Shown piece by piece: positions 48,827 through 57,075 of a DNA stretch of 64,000 bases (position 1 is its first letter; each line of letters begins with the position of its first letter). The stretch lies in NCBI GenBank assembly GCA_041690255.1, contig JAWLHU010000004.1:124001-188000 (forward strand), given 5' to 3'. The notes beneath the pieces were generated by a model, which had not been told where the DNA came from, ran no database searches, and worked only from the letters and a program-made list of their open reading frames with translations. A program made the translations under genes and the position numbers. This stretch comes from JAWLHU01 sp041690255 (GTDB taxonomy: Bacteria > Bacillota > Sulfobacillia > Symbiobacteriales > Symbiobacteriaceae).

Positions 48827-50338
48827 CTAGCGCCCGATCACCGAATCGATCTGGCGAATGGTCGCCGAGATCTCCTCTTCGGTGCCGTGACCCAGGGTAA
48901 CCCACCCAATCTTGAAGTAGTAGTCCTCCTCGCCCAGGTTCACCTGAGTGACCTCGGCGGCGTAGAGCGTGCCAGCGCTCAGATCGCCCGCCTTGTCTGC
49001 CACGAACTTGAAGAGCACCACGCTGCCGCCGTCATCGGTCTGGAAGAAGGTCCGGGAGTCGGGCATACCGAGGGCGTTCTCATGGCTGAAGCGCCCCATG
49101 GCATACCGCTTGACTACCCTGGTGCCGAGGCCGTTGGGCGCCATCTCCACGTTGTAGCCGTAGTCGTAGGGGTTCGCCTGCTCGCCCAGGTAGGCGGTCA
49201 TGGCGGAGACGTTCTTCTGCCAGTTCTCGTTCACAACCGCCTCATACTCCTCCGAGGTGAGAGCTGTGTTCCACGGGGTGACAGAGGCGAAGCAGTTGTT
49301 CCAGGTCCCCCCCACCGGCATGAAGTCGACGTTCTCGCCTTCGAGCACCTGCCAGCCAAGCTTCTTGTCCAGGCGGACGTACAGCTTCGAGACGGCGCCC
49401 GGACGGCACTCGAAGTTGGTGTAGAGATAGCCCTCGGTACCCGCCTCATCGGTGGGCAGGAACATGTTGCCGTCGCTGCTGTTGCAGATCGAGACAGAGC
49501 CGTCAGCCATCGTCCGCTGCCCGAACCGCTCACCCTTCACGTCATTCGGGATCAGCTCGCCCCCACGACCGAGGATCTGGTAGCTGCCGGTGGCCACGGT
49601 CACCATCTTCTGGGTATCTCCCGTGGGGACGGGCAGCGGCTTGAAGTCATCCTTCGTGTTGAAGCCGGTCACTGCACCGATCAGGGTCCGGTTATAGGGG
49701 TGCATATTCATGGCGCCAGGCCCCTGCATATTCAGAAACATGTCCCCGTTGGCGGTGACATAGAGGCCGGTGATCTCGGAGTCCAGCGGCGTAGCGGCGA
49801 AGCGCTTCAGCTCCTTGCCATCCCAACGCCAGAGGTAATTGTTCTCATGGTAGCCGCTGTCCTCACCGACCCAGAGATTGCCCTGAGCATCGACGAAGAG
49901 GTTGTCCGGATTGGCCATGTTGTTCACGTCGCACCTGTTCACACCGCCGTTGGGATCGTAGGGGCCACCCTCGATCAGCGGGCGCATGCTGGAGATGTTC
50001 CAGTTGTCGTCAAGATCGGCCTCGTAGACGACACCGCACTTGTTCTCCTTCAGGTTGATGTCGCCCTTGCCGTCAGACATTGCCTTCTCCACGCTGGACA
50101 TGGCAACGTAGAGCTTCTTGCGAATCGGATCGACTGCCACGCCCTCCATCTTGTTGAACTCGGCAGTGGCTCCCTTCACGGCGGCGTACTCCCGGCTCTC
50201 CAGGAAGGCCGCCATCGGGTTCTCCATGCTGATCTTCGGGCTCTCCGGGGCCTCTTCAGCCAGAGTGGCACTCGGGGCAGCAACTGTGGCCAGGGTCATT
50301 GCAGCGAGGAGTCCAACGATCACCTTGCGCAGACGCAT
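48827..50338 (-). CDS. Secreted PhoX-like (DUF839) phosphatase family protein
   Basis: A 503-residue protein with a Sec-type signal peptide (about 1-27, ending ATLAEEA). The beta-propeller repeats (EGVAVDPIRKKLYVAMS; NPDNLFVDAQGNLWVGEDSG; GLYVTANGDMF) and the stretch RYAMGRFSHENALG correspond to PhoX/DUF839 proteins, which are calcium/iron alkaline phosphatases. No twin-arginine motif is seen, unlike typical PhoX. Cysteines in NKCG, NRCD, SICNSSD and FECRPG could form disulfides. GGGAGG lies upstream of the ATG. Phosphate release outside the cell is probable but not certain. Confidence 0.85.
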   Translation of the reverse strand: MRLRKVIVGLLAAMTLATVAAPSATLAEEAPESPKISMENPMAAFLESREYAAVKGATAEFNKMEGVAVDPIRKKLYVAMSSVEKAMSDGKGDINLKENKCGVVYEADLDDNWNISSMRPLIEGGPYDPNGGVNRCDVNNMANPDNLFVDAQGNLWVGEDSGYHENNYLWRWDGKELKRFAATPLDSEITGLYVTANGDMFLNMQGPGAMNMHPYNRTLIGAVTGFNTKDDFKPLPVPTGDTQKMVTVATGSYQILGRGGELIPNDVKGERFGQRTMADGSVSICNSSDGNMFLPTDEAGTEGYLYTNFECRPGAVSKLYVRLDKKLGWQVLEGENVDFMPVGGTWNNCFASVTPWNTALTSEEYEAVVNENWQKNVSAMTAYLGEQANPYDYGYNVEMAPNGLGTRVVKRYAMGRFSHENALGMPDSRTFFQTDDGGSVVLFKFVADKAGDLSAGTLYAAEVTQVNLGEEDYYFKIGWVTLGHGTEEEISATIRQIDSVIGR

Positions 50339-50498
50339 GAAGCCAGCCTCCCACAGGATAGAGTGAATGGACTCCCCGTCCCCACAACGGGGAAGCCCAA
50401 GCCACTACGTATGATACAGAACAAGCTTTATGGCCGCGTTTCGTCTGTGTTTCGGAATGTTATCTCTCGCACAAAGAGTGGTTAAGCTCCGTTCGACG

Positions 50499-50531
50499 AA
50501 AACAAAAACGCCAGGGATCACCCCCGGCGTT
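50499..50531 (-). terminator. Terminator after lysA
   Basis: ACGCCGGG and CCCTGGCGT arms (about 50508-50531) with one wobble, followed on the minus strand by TTTTTGTTTT. Confidence 0.9.
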
Positions 50532-50549
50532 CCGTTCATGCTGATTGAT

Positions 50550-51881
50550 TTACCGGCTCACCCTGGTCTCAAACCGCTCAGGCACCTCGTCAAAGGCGGT
50601 CATGTCGGCGAAGGACTCCCGCCGAACCACCAGATCTGCCTTCCCGTCGGCCACAAAGACCACCGCCGGCTTGGGATACCGGTTGTAGTGGGAGGCCATG
50701 GAGTAGTTGTAGGCGCCCGTCGCAAAGACCGCCAGCAGGTCACCGGGGGCGACATCATTCGCTACCTTTACATCGATCAGCAGCTTGTCGCCGGACTCAC
50801 AATAGCGACCGGCCACCGTCACCACCTTCTCGGCGGGCGAATCCAGCTTCGTGGCGACCGCAGACTCGTACTCGGCCTGATAAAGCGCCGGGCGAATGTT
50901 GTCACCCATGCCACCATCGACCGAAATGTAGGTGCGGATCCCCGGGATCTCCTTGACCGTACCGATCCGATAGAGCGTCGTGCCGGCCTCACCCACGATC
51001 GAGCGGCCCGGCTCAATGATCAGCTTGGGCAGCTCGAGGCCGTGCTCCTGGCAGCCCGCCTTGACCGCCTCTGTCAGAACCGCGATCAGATCCACCGGCC
51101 GCTTCGTGGTATCCGCCTCGGTGTAGCGAACGCCCAGACCGCCGCCCATGTTCAGCTCGGTGGCCACGAAGCCCAGCTCCGCCTTCGCCTCGGCCATGAA
51201 TCCAAGCATCCGGGCGACAGCGACCTTGTAGCCCTCCAGGTCCAGGATCTGCGAGCCAATGTGGCAGTGGAAGCCCTTCAGTTCGACATTCGGCAGTGAG
51301 AGCGCCTGCTTCGTGGCCTCTCGGGCCAGGCCCAGCTCGATCGCAATGCCAAACTTCGAATCCAACTGGCCGGTGGAGATATAATGATGCCCATGGGCAC
51401 CGACGCCTGGGGTGAGCCGCAGGTAGATCTGGGCCGGGACGCCGACCTCGCCGGCCACATGGTTCAGAAGCTCCAGCTCATGAACCGAGTCAACAATAAT
51501 CCGGCCGACGCCGGCCTTCAGGGCCAGCTCTATCTCCTCGATGCTCTTGTTATTGCCGTGGAAATAGGCCCGCTCCATCGGGAAGCCGGCCTTCAGAGCT
51601 GTCATGATCTCGCCGCCGGAGACGACGTCCAGGGACATCCGCTCCTGCTCCACCAAGGCGACCATGGCGGTGCAGAGGAACGCCTTGGAGGCATAGGCCA
51701 CCTCAAAGGAGGGGTAGCTGGTAGCAAAGGCGTCAACATATGCACGGCAGTTCTGCCGGATCAACGCCTCATCCATCATATAAAGCGGGGTGCCGAACTC
51801 CTGAGCCAGGCTGACCACGTCGACACCACCAACCGTCAAATGACCTTGCTCGTTCTTCCCCGCAGTGCCGTAGTAATGCAT
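50550..51881 (-). CDS. lysA: Diaminopimelate decarboxylase
   Basis: The last step of lysine synthesis: meso-diaminopimelate to L-lysine, PLP-dependent. 443 residues. The PLP Lys is in FEVAYASKAFLC, the phosphate-binding Gly-rich loop is LNMGGGLGVRY, and the C-terminal catalytic CESGD motif is present (GRYCESGDKLL). GGGAGGATA lies 7 bases before the ATG. It stands alone with its own promoter and terminator. Confidence 0.96.
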   Translation of the reverse strand: MHYYGTAGKNEQGHLTVGGVDVVSLAQEFGTPLYMMDEALIRQNCRAYVDAFATSYPSFEVAYASKAFLCTAMVALVEQERMSLDVVSGGEIMTALKAGFPMERAYFHGNNKSIEEIELALKAGVGRIIVDSVHELELLNHVAGEVGVPAQIYLRLTPGVGAHGHHYISTGQLDSKFGIAIELGLAREATKQALSLPNVELKGFHCHIGSQILDLEGYKVAVARMLGFMAEAKAELGFVATELNMGGGLGVRYTEADTTKRPVDLIAVLTEAVKAGCQEHGLELPKLIIEPGRSIVGEAGTTLYRIGTVKEIPGIRTYISVDGGMGDNIRPALYQAEYESAVATKLDSPAEKVVTVAGRYCESGDKLLIDVKVANDVAPGDLLAVFATGAYNYSMASHYNRYPKPAVVFVADGKADLVVRRESFADMTAFDEVPERFETRVSR

Positions 51882-51962
51882 CGTGCCAATATCCTCCCAG
51901 ATTGGACGGTCTCACCCGCCAAGTTTACATACGAAACACGAACGTAGATCAAATCGGTATAA

Positions 51963-51991
51963 CCATAACACCTCTATTCCGCCCGTGTCAA
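51963..51991 (-). promoter_or_regulatory. Candidate lysA promoter
   Basis: TTGACA (51986-51991 on the plus strand as its complement), a 17-base spacer and TTATGG, with TATGGT one base further on. It lies about 85 bases before the ATG. No lysine riboswitch is apparent in the short leader. Confidence 0.6.
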
Positions 51992-52001
51992 CGCGCCAAG
52001 A

Positions 52002-52030
52002 ACCCGGCCATTCGCAATGAATGGCCGGGT
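52002..52030 (-). terminator. Terminator after the SpoVAE-like gene
   Basis: Arms ACCCGGCCATTC (52002-52013) and GAATGGCCGGGT (52019-52030), perfect 12 bp, followed on the minus strand by TCTTGG. It lies directly upstream of the lysA promoter. Confidence 0.8.
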
Positions 52031-52050
52031 CCAATTAGCGAAATCGCTTC

Positions 52051-52653
52051 TCATACGTAAGAGGAGTCACCATCCAATTCCGCCGGGATCTGACCGAGGG
52101 TGCGAGAGAGGATCTCCATGATCGCCCGAGTGGTGATCTCGCATCCGTCCTCCCGACAGTCTGCCCCCTCCATCTTCCCGGGGTCACCGATCCCAATGAC
52201 GATCGGCAGGTCCAACTCACGGAGCACATCGACCGTATCACCACGCAGGACCTGGTCACGTGGCCGGGGATAGCCGTCCTTGTCCACCGGGTAGTCGACC
52301 ACGCGGCCATTGCGCGTGATCGAGAGGTCTACCGGCACACCTCGGGCACGCCGCGTGTTGGAGGCGACTGCCACTGCACCCAGCACGTGAACCTCCTGAC
52401 TGCGGCAGAGGTAGGTCAGTGCCTCCTCGCCCGGACCCCGCCCAGGGTTGCCCTTATCGTCGACCATGACCAGCACCGGGTCATACACCGCCTGCTTCAC
52501 CAGGGCCAGCAGTTCGGGACCACTCAGCGGCGTCGGATTGCCGGCAGAGGCAGAGATACAGCGGAGCCCCAGGTGATGCGCTGCCTCCTCGGCTGCCCGT
52601 CTGGCCACCTTGTCGCCGTCTGTGATCAAGATGACCCGCACCGGCGCCTCCAT
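52051..52653 (-). CDS. spoVAE: Stage V sporulation protein AE, SpoVAEa type
   Basis: A 200-residue soluble protein starting VRVILITDGDKVARRAAEEA, with RCISASAGNPTPLSGPELL, DPVLVMVDDKGNPGRGPGEEAL, VDLSITRNGRVVDYPVDKDG and LDLPIVIGIGDPGKM. These are diagnostic for SpoVAEa, encoded in the spoVA operon that moves dipicolinic acid into the spore. The other spoVA genes are not in the window. GGGGGTG lies 6 bases before the ATG at 52653. It follows sigF and a small membrane protein on the same strand. Confidence 0.9.
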   Translation of the reverse strand: MEAPVRVILITDGDKVARRAAEEAAHHLGLRCISASAGNPTPLSGPELLALVKQAVYDPVLVMVDDKGNPGRGPGEEALTYLCRSQEVHVLGAVAVASNTRRARGVPVDLSITRNGRVVDYPVDKDGYPRPRDQVLRGDTVDVLRELDLPIVIGIGDPGKMEGADCREDGCEITTRAIMEILSRTLGQIPAELDGDSSYV

Positions 52654-52754
52654 GGATCGCACCCCCGTTCAGATCGTCACAGGCCGCCCGCTCCTCATGT
52701 ACCCCGGAACCCAACCGAGTAGACGCCCGCCAGCCGAGCCAAGGAGACGGACAC

Positions 52755-53003
52755 CTACCCGGTGGACTCCCGGACAGGCCAGATCAGCCTGGTGCTAGGG
52801 TTCCACGCGTGACCGGCTTTATGCGACGCACGGGCGGACCCAACCCGCCAGGCAGCCTCCGCCCGGATCAAGCGGGCGCCGCTCGGTGGGAGGCGATGGT
52901 CGGTCTGCCAGTGATAGAAGGCGATCACCGACCAGACGAACAGGAGGAGAAGTCCCAGCGATAGCCCAACCCGGAAGCGGTTCTGGTTCCTCAGGATGAT
53001 CAT
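52755..53003 (-). CDS. Small single-pass membrane protein between sigF and spoVAE
   Basis: An 82-residue protein with one membrane segment (about 12-30, VGLSLGLLLLFVWSVIAFY) after a basic start, so the C-terminal part probably lies outside the cytoplasm (or in the intermembrane space of a forespore). GAGGTGG lies 6 bases before the ATG at 53003. I do not recognise it. It lies 39 bases after sigF, so it is probably expressed with the sporulation genes. Confidence 0.6.
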   Translation of the reverse strand: MIILRNQNRFRVGLSLGLLLLFVWSVIAFYHWQTDHRLPPSGARLIRAEAAWRVGSARASHKAGHAWNPSTRLIWPVRESTG

Positions 53004-53042
53004 GGATAGCCACCTCACCCATAGGGTGTCCCGCTCGGGCTC

Positions 53043-53819
53043 CTAGCTTGCACTGACGATCTCCCGGATCCGCTCCAACGCCCGCCGCTCCAGGCGCGAG
53101 ACCTGCACCTGGCTGCAGCCCAGCATTCCGGCCACCTCGGTCTGGGTCTTGTCCCGGAAGAAGCGGAGCAAGATCACCATGCGTTCCCGTGGCTCCAACC
53201 GTTCCAGCCCTTCCCGCAGGGCCACCCGGTCCAGCCAGAGCCCCTCGCGCTGCCCATCCTCCGCGGCCAGCTGATCGAGCAGGTAGATCGGTTCGCCATC
53301 GCCCTCGTGGACGGTCTGGTGGATCGAGGCCGGTGCCCGGGCGCCGTCCAGGGCCTCGATCAACTCCTCAGCGGTAACCCCCAGCTCCCGAGCCGTCTCC
53401 CCGACGGTCGGGTCCCGCCCCAACTCCCCGGCCAGCTTCTCCCGCGCCTTGCGAGCCTGCTGGGCCAACTGCTTCAGGCTCCGGCTGACCCGGACCGGAC
53501 CGTCGTCCCGCAGGTGCCGGCGAATCTCGCCCAGGATCAGGGGGACCGCGTAGGTCGAGAAGCGGACCTCGTAGGCCAGATCGAAGCGATCAATCGCCTT
53601 CAGAAGGCCGATACAGCCCAGCTGGAACAGGTCCTCCGGGTCGGCTGAGGTGGAGGCGAAGCGTGCGACCAGGCTGCGTACGAGGCGGAGGTTCCCCTCG
53701 ACCAGGCGCTCCCTCGCCTCCCGGTCGCCTCCCTGAGCCCGCGCCACCAACGCCCTGACCTCGTGGTCCGGCCAGCCCCGCTCTTCCAGGTTTGCATGAA
53801 CGTTCTGATCATGACTCAT
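53043..53819 (-). CDS. sigF: RNA polymerase sporulation sigma factor SigF
   Basis: The first forespore-specific sigma factor. 258 residues with region 2 (NLRLVRSLVARFA, DLFQLGCIGLLKAIDRFDLAYEVRFSTYAVPLILGEIRRHLRDD spread over sub-regions 2.1-2.4), region 3 (RVSRSLKQLAQQARKARE) and a region 4 helix-turn-helix (KTQTEVAGMLGCSQVQVSRLERRAL). Third gene of the spoIIA operon, 6 bases after spoIIAB. Its activity is held by SpoIIAB until septation. Confidence 0.96.
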   Translation of the reverse strand: MSHDQNVHANLEERGWPDHEVRALVARAQGGDREARERLVEGNLRLVRSLVARFASTSADPEDLFQLGCIGLLKAIDRFDLAYEVRFSTYAVPLILGEIRRHLRDDGPVRVSRSLKQLAQQARKAREKLAGELGRDPTVGETARELGVTAEELIEALDGARAPASIHQTVHEGDGEPIYLLDQLAAEDGQREGLWLDRVALREGLERLEPRERMVILLRFFRDKTQTEVAGMLGCSQVQVSRLERRALERIREIVSAS

Positions 53820-53825
53820 AGGCGC

Positions 53826-54275
53826 TCAGTTTGCATTGGCCCCGGCCATGTGAATGGCACCGGCCCGCTTCGTCATGACCACTCGGGTCCCGCGGCCGGG
53901 CGTGGACTCGACCTGGAGCGAGTCCATGTGCGACTCCATGAAGCAGAAGCCCAGCCCCATCCGCTCGGGATCCGACGAGACGGCCGGCTGCATGGCCAGC
54001 TTCAGGTCATCGATCCCCCGGCCCGTGTCCGACACGATGATCTCCAGGTCGTTCTGCTCCAGGCTGATCTCCACCCGCACCAGATGCCCCGGCTCCCCGC
54101 CATACCCATGGATCACGGCGTTGGTCACCGCCTCGGAGACCGCCAGCTTGATCTCGTCGGTCTCGGCCAGGGTAAAATCCGCCTGTGCTGCGATCACCGC
54201 AGCCAGGAGCCGGGCCACCCTGACGTTCTCCGGAATCGACGCCAGATCAACTGTCACCCGGTTCTGCGTCACCAT
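53826..54275 (-). CDS. spoIIAB: Anti-sigma F factor (serine kinase)
   Basis: A 149-residue GHKL kinase that binds SigF and phosphorylates SpoIIAA. The N box (EIKLAVSEAVTNAVIHGY), G1 box (VSDTGRGIDD) and G2 region (PERMGLGFCFME; TPGRGTRVVMTK) are intact. AAGGAGTGAGGGGA precedes the ATG at 54275. Confidence 0.96.
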   Translation of the reverse strand: MVTQNRVTVDLASIPENVRVARLLAAVIAAQADFTLAETDEIKLAVSEAVTNAVIHGYGGEPGHLVRVEISLEQNDLEIIVSDTGRGIDDLKLAMQPAVSSDPERMGLGFCFMESHMDSLQVESTPGRGTRVVMTKRAGAIHMAGANAN

Positions 54276-54324
54276 TCCCCTCACTCCTTCGCTCCGCTGC
54301 CCAGGGCGCGGCAGACGGCACGGA

Positions 54325-54654
54325 TCACCCCGCCGCCAGCGCTTCCTCTTCTGTGCGATAGTCCGCCATGGTCCGGAAGATCCCGGACAGCTCCAACGTG
54401 GGGCGGACCGTTCCCGGTGTGCCGACGATCCCCATGCGCCCGCCCGCCTGGCTGATCCGCCGGTACCGCCCGAGCAGGGCCCCAAGGAAGGCGCTGTCCA
54501 GGAAGCTGACCCGCTCCAGGTTGACGTAGAGACTACTGCCGGGCCGCCGGTCCAGGAGGTCGTCCACCACCTGCTTGAACTCCGCCGCGGCCACAAGGTC
54601 CAGCTCGCCGACCAGCCGGACCACGATGCTCCTCCCGTGCTGTTGAACCTCCAT
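54325..54654 (-). CDS. spoIIAA: Anti-sigma F factor antagonist
   Basis: A 109-residue STAS protein that releases SigF when dephosphorylated. The phosphorylated-site region reads FLDSAFLGALLGRYRRI. The Ser after Asp, which corresponds to Ser58 of Bacillus SpoIIAA, is kept, but the usual DSSGLG has become DSAFLG. ATGs at 54660 and 54654 both follow AAGGAG; the second has better spacing. The spoIIAA-spoIIAB-sigF order is the classic spoIIA operon. Confidence 0.93.
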   Translation of the reverse strand: MEVQQHGRSIVVRLVGELDLVAAAEFKQVVDDLLDRRPGSSLYVNLERVSFLDSAFLGALLGRYRRISQAGGRMGIVGTPGTVRPTLELSGIFRTMADYRTEEEALAAG

Positions 54655-54784
54655 GCACATCCCTCTCCTTGCCAGAACGCCGTCTCGATCTCGGCCTACT
54701 CTTTCTCTCCCATTCCTACCAGCTCCTGTCTTTCTTCCCTTCTTTCGGTCGTCATCTTTCGACCGGTTTCGCCAATGGCGCGCC

Positions 54785-54814
54785 GAAGCCCACCGGTCCA
54801 GGCCGATGGGCTTC
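54785..54814 (-). terminator. Hairpin between dacF and spoIIAA
   Basis: Arms 54785-54796 and 54803-54814 (12 bp, one G-T pair) lie 8 bases after the dacF stop. No T-run follows, so partial termination or mRNA protection is likely; dacF and spoIIA are often transcribed together in the forespore. Confidence 0.55.
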
Positions 54815-54821
54815 GCACAAG

Positions 54822-56093
54822 CTACTGGAACTGGAAGACACCCTTGATATGCTGGAGCACGGTCTCCCACAGGTTGGCCCGCTCCACCGCCGCGGAGGCG
54901 ACCAACTCCATGCGGGCGACCTCCTTGCCGTCCAGCAGGGCCACGATCTCCCCGATCTTCTGCCCCTTCGCAATCGGCGCCTCCACCCGCTTTGGCAGGC
55001 GGACCTCCGCCTTCACCTTCGACTGCTCCCCCTTGGCAACGCTGACACCGAAGAGCCCCTTCGGCACCACCTCGATCTTCGTCACCTTGCCCCGGGCCAC
55101 CCCGACCGGCCCGAACTTCTGACCGGCAGCGGCCAGCTCCACCGACGTGTAGTTGGCGAAGCCGTACTCCAGCAGGCGGGCTGCCTCGGCGTTCCGCACC
55201 TTGGGCGACTCCGCCCCCATGATTACCGAGATCATGCGCACATCGTTCCTGACCGCCGTGGCCGCCAGACAGTAGCCGGCCAGCTCTGTCCACCCGGTCT
55301 TCAGCCCGTCAGCACCGGGGTACCAGGTCAGCAGCTTGTTGTTGTTCCAGAGGCGGAAGACCGGCCCGTTCTTCCGCCAGGGAACCTTCAGATCCGCCCC
55401 GTAGATCGATGTCAGCTTCACCAGCTCGGGGTAGTGGACCGCCGCATACCGGCTCATGAGGGCGATATCGTAGGCCGATGTCATGTGCCCATCCGCCGAG
55501 AGGCCCGTCGGGTTCATGAACTGGGTATCGTTCATGCCCAGCTCCTTCGCCTTGGCGTTCATCCGCACGACAAAGGCGTCGACCGAGCCGGAGACGTGCT
55601 CCGCCACCGCCACTGCGGCATCGTTCGCCGATCCCACGGCCACCGAGAGCAGGAGCTCATCGAAGGTGAAGGTCTCGGCGGCATCGGCAAAGATAATGGT
55701 ACCGATCTGCTCAGCCGCCTCTTCCGAGATCGTCACCTTGTCGTCCGGCTTCACCTTGCCATCACGCAGGGCGTCGAAGGCGACGATCAGCGTCATGATC
55801 TTCGTCACGCTGGCCGGATTGCGCCGCTCGTGGGCGTTCTTCTGGTAGAGGACCCGCCCGCTGCGGGCCTCCATCAACACCGCCGATGGAGCCGTTACCT
55901 TGACCGGATCGCCCTTCTCCGGCACAGCAACCGGAGCGGCAGGCGCCACGGCCGGTCTGGCCTGGTGGTCGCCATCCTCCAGCTCGGTCGCAGGGCTCCA
56001 GCGATGGTCATCGGCCCGGACCTGCGGAGCCTGTGAAAGGAGCAGCAGCGCTGTGACCATCAGCGCGATCGCACGCGTAGGTGACCCCTTCAT
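54822..56093 (-). CDS. dacF: D-alanyl-D-alanine carboxypeptidase (DacF-type)
   Basis: A 423-residue penicillin-binding protein that trims pentapeptides of peptidoglycan. It has a signal peptide (about 1-27), a linker and then the S11 peptidase with SxxK (PASVTKIM), SxN (VGSANDAA) and KTG (DGLKTGWT). A C-terminal PBP5-like beta domain and a final amphipathic helix (WETVLQHIKGVFQFQ) for membrane attachment follow. The ATG at 56093 is 9 bases after GGAGGTC. The position before spoIIAA identifies it as dacF, used in spore cortex formation. Confidence 0.93.
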   Translation of the reverse strand: MKGSPTRAIALMVTALLLLSQAPQVRADDHRWSPATELEDGDHQARPAVAPAAPVAVPEKGDPVKVTAPSAVLMEARSGRVLYQKNAHERRNPASVTKIMTLIVAFDALRDGKVKPDDKVTISEEAAEQIGTIIFADAAETFTFDELLLSVAVGSANDAAVAVAEHVSGSVDAFVVRMNAKAKELGMNDTQFMNPTGLSADGHMTSAYDIALMSRYAAVHYPELVKLTSIYGADLKVPWRKNGPVFRLWNNNKLLTWYPGADGLKTGWTELAGYCLAATAVRNDVRMISVIMGAESPKVRNAEAARLLEYGFANYTSVELAAAGQKFGPVGVARGKVTKIEVVPKGLFGVSVAKGEQSKVKAEVRLPKRVEAPIAKGQKIGEIVALLDGKEVARMELVASAAVERANLWETVLQHIKGVFQFQ

Positions 56094-56280
56094 CCATCTT
56101 GACCTCCTCATTCGTCGGACCATCTCGGCCCTAGTCTGCCCCAACTGATAACGCTTCCCATCATGCGGTCCGAATTTGGGCAGAGCACCGCACCTGCGAC
56201 CCGCGGCCATTCGTCAGAAAGGCAGTCCGGGCGTGCGGCCCCGCCGCCTGCGCCCAACCTGCTCGAGGAGATGAGCCAAC

Positions 56281-57075
56281 GTGTCACAGAGCCCGGCGAT
56301 CCTGCTGGAAAACCTTCGCAAGGAATACGGTACGGTCAAGGCGGTGCAGGGCCTGAACATATCGGTCCAGCCCGGGGAGATCTTCGGCTTCCTGGGCGCC
56401 AACGGCGCCGGCAAGACCACCACAATGAAGATGATGGTCGGCCTCCTCCCCCCGACCGACGGGCGCGTCCTGATCGCCGGCCACGATGTCTGGAAGGAGC
56501 CCGCGCAGGCCAAGCGGGCGATCGGCTACGTGCCCGACACACCGATCCTGCACGAACTGCTGACCGCACAGGAGTTCCTCTGGTTCATGGCCGATCTCTA
56601 CGGCCTGAGCCGAGCCGAGGGGAAGGCACGCGCCACCGAACTCCTCACCTTCCTCGGCCTCGGGCCAAAGGCCGATACATTGATTCGCGACTTCTCGCTG
56701 GGCATGAAGCGGAAGATGGCGATCGCCACCGCCCTGCTCCACCGGCCCTCCGTCCTGCTGCTCGACGAGGTGACCAACGGGCTGGATGCCCGCGCCGCCC
56801 GCGAGGTGAAGGACCTGGTCAAGACCTGGGCCCGCGAGGGCGTGGCCGTCGTCCTGACCACCCATATCCTCTCCATTGCGGAGGAGCTCTCCGACCGGAT
56901 CGGCCTGATCCACAAGGGCGAGCTGATCGCCATGGGGACGAAGGCCGAACTGGCCCGACTGGCCGGCAAGCCCGACGCCAACCTGGAGGAGATCTTCCTC
57001 ACATTGACCGGTGATGACCTGACGGGCGATGACCTGACCGCCGACCTCGCCGATGAAGTGGAGGAGGGCGCATGA
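56281..57075 (+). CDS. ABC transporter ATP-binding protein
   Basis: A 264-residue ATPase of the ABC-2 exporter class. Walker A GANGAGKTT, the Q-loop, the signature LSLGMKRKMAIA, Walker B VLLLDEVTNGLDA and the H-loop TTHI are present. The C-terminal tail is acidic with a short repeated DDLTGDDLT motif. The GTG at 56281 follows GAGGAGATGAG. It overlaps the permease gene by 4 bases, so the two form one exporter. Confidence 0.92.
   Translation: MSQSPAILLENLRKEYGTVKAVQGLNISVQPGEIFGFLGANGAGKTTTMKMMVGLLPPTDGRVLIAGHDVWKEPAQAKRAIGYVPDTPILHELLTAQEFLWFMADLYGLSRAEGKARATELLTFLGLGPKADTLIRDFSLGMKRKMAIATALLHRPSVLLLDEVTNGLDARAAREVKDLVKTWAREGVAVVLTTHILSIAEELSDRIGLIHKGELIAMGTKAELARLAGKPDANLEEIFLTLTGDDLTGDDLTADLADEVEEGA

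Noticed and set aside
48887..50485. 532-codon plus-strand frame over the PhoX-like gene
   Set aside because: Shadow of a well-supported secreted protein gene with signal peptide, ribosome site and family motifs.
54655..54784. Sigma-H promoter before spoIIAA
   Set aside because: AGGA- and GAAT-like pieces exist but their spacing does not fit the consensus well enough to annotate.
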